From: Pectobacterium sp013449375
GTDB lineage: Bacteria; Pseudomonadota; Gammaproteobacteria; Enterobacterales; Enterobacteriaceae
Assembly: GCF_048593165.1 (NCBI RefSeq)
Contig: NZ_CP184271.1
DNA length: 64,000 nucleotides
Direction: 5' to 3' (one strand)
The first letter of the stretch is position 1; each line of letters begins with the position of its first letter. Under the pieces are notes generated by a model, which saw nothing but the letters and a program-made list of their open reading frames with translations, ran no database searches and had not been told where the DNA came from. Shown here in pieces: positions 62,816-64,000 of the stretch. A program made the position numbers and the translations under genes.

Positions 62816-64000
62816 AAGCATCGGGTGGTGTTTGCTGACGATGCGGGCGCACTGACCAAAGGCCCCGAGCTGTTCTTCAACTTGGCGACGCAGGGGCTGA
62901 GCGAAGGCGAATATGTTCGGCGTTTCCACTACGCGGAGCGGGTGAGCACCTCGGACGTGGAGCTGAAAGACTACTGCTTCAAAACGCCGGCTTACGGGCT
63001 GTCGCACAAGAAGATGAGCAACGAACTCGCCCACCAGCGCGAAAGCTATCAGCACTACGACTATCCGGGGCGCTACAAACAAGACCCGAGCGGCAAAGCG
63101 TTCAGCGGCTATCGGCTGGATGCACTGCGCTCAGGGGCGGTGACGAGCGAAGGGGAATCTAACTGCGCGGGGCTGATGCCAGGCAGCACGTTCACCCTGA
63201 CGGAGCACCCGAATGCGACGCTGAATGCGGTGTGGCAGACGGTGAGCGTGACGCACGTCGGGCAGCAGCCGCAGGCGCTGGAAGAGGAAAGCGGTGGCGA
63301 ACCGACCACCATGAGCAACAGCTTTGCGGTGGTGAAAGGGACGACAACGTGGCGCGCCGCGATGCCGTACAAACCGATGGTGGACGGCCCTCAAATCGCC
63401 ACCGTTGTCGGGCCGGCGGGGGAAGAGATTTACTGTGACCAGTATGGTCGGGTGAAACTGCAATTCCCGTGGGATCGCTACGGCGTGAGCAACGACCAGA
63501 GTTCCTGCTGGGTACGCGTCAGCCAGGGCTGGGCGGGCGGCCAGTACGGGATGATCGCCATCCCACGCATCGGCCATGAAGTGATCGTCAGCTTCCTCGA
63601 AGGCGATCCGGATCAACCGATTATCACCGGACGTACTTTTCACGCTACTAACCGCCCTCCTTACGACCTGCCAGCCCACAAGACGCGTACCGTACTGCGC
63701 ACGAAGACGCATCAGGGAGAAGGCTTCAACGAGCTGCGTTTTGAAGATCAGGCCGGACAGGAAGAGATTTACCTTCACGGTCAGAAGGATCTCAACGCGG
63801 TTATTGAAAATGACGTCGTCTGGCACATCAAACACGATGCGCATACGGATATCGATAACGAACGCGTCACGCGCATTAAAGCGAATGATCACCTGACGGT
63901 GGAGAACGAGAAACGCGACCGCATTAAAGGGGACTATTCATTAACCGTTGATACCTCAATGCACCAGAAACTGGGGCAGGCGTTAGTGGTTGAGGCGGGC
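62816..64000 (+). CDS. vgrG: VgrG-type VI secretion spike protein, 5'-truncated and open at window end
   Basis: A continuous frame of about 395 codons without its start. The first recognisable residues are RVVFADDAGALTKGPELFFN, from inside the VgrG N-terminal gp27-like domain. The gp5-like OB-fold region follows, with EIYCDQYGRVKLQFPWDRYG, SCWVRVSQGWAGGQYGM, IPRIGHEVIVSFLEGDPDQP and GRTFHATNRPPYDLP. The beta-helix spike repeats (DIDNERVTRIKANDHLTV) run off the edge. VgrG trimers tip the T6SS tube and carry effectors. GC content is higher than in the neighbouring genes. About 150 N-terminal residues are lost at the 5S junction. Confidence 0.9.

Noticed and set aside
62813..63892. Long minus-strand frames opposite vgrG (up to 253 residues)
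   Set aside because: They are shadows of the GC-rich vgrG frame; the plus-strand frame shows VgrG motifs.

Overview
The window looks like a chromosome segment of an enterobacterium, most probably Pectobacteriaceae (Pectobacterium-like). I base this on near-identity of many proteins to their Escherichia coli counterparts, on gene order collinear with several E. coli blocks, on roughly 50% GC, and on the sbp-cysTWA and vgrG content. The genus call is inference without a database search.

Layout: 1-5115 holds nadB (5' end outside the window), trmN, srmB, grcA and ung. 5292-9226 is a translation block: two tRNA-Ala genes, a secreted esterase, a candidate structured RNA, gltX, three tRNA-Val genes, one tRNA-Lys gene, and a tandem repeat built on the tRNA-Lys 3' end. 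9418-13272 is a sulfate ABC importer (sbp-cysT-cysW-cysA). 13653-52385 follows the E. coli cdaR-to-speD region: cdaR, degP, dgt, mtnN, btuF, erpA, clcA, hemL, fhuBDC, mrcB, hrpB, thpR, sfsA, dksA, gluQ, pcnB, folK, panBCD, yadGH, can, hpt, yacC, speED. Local changes are a GST/MocR/LysE insertion, loss of fhuA and yadS, and an iron-type ABC transporter with an acetyltransferase remnant in place of gcd/cueO. 53146-56948 is nrdHIEF, the class Ib ribonucleotide reductase operon. 57071-62709 is the tRNA-Asp / dnaQ / rnhA / yafS / gloB / mltD / yafD / tRNA-Asp block that in E. coli adjoins rrnH.

The right edge is abnormal. Only the last 56 nt of a 5S rRNA gene is present, and it joins directly to an open-ended vgrG (type VI secretion spike) reading frame that lacks its start. 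This is either a real rearrangement or a scaffold mis-join.

Functionally this is mostly core metabolism: NAD, pantothenate, folate, tetrapyrrole and spermidine synthesis, sulfate, hydroxamate-siderophore and B12 uptake, envelope growth and quality control (PBP1b, DegP, MltD), and RNA metabolism. The most unusual signals are non-coding. Two copies of a ~280-350 bp intergenic repeat each start exactly 25 nt after a stop codon. A ~150-nt RNA-like element lies downstream of gltX. Repeats resembling the E. coli tyrT/rtT type lie behind tRNA-Lys. A palindromic MITE-like element lies behind panD, and pcnB has a non-AUG start.
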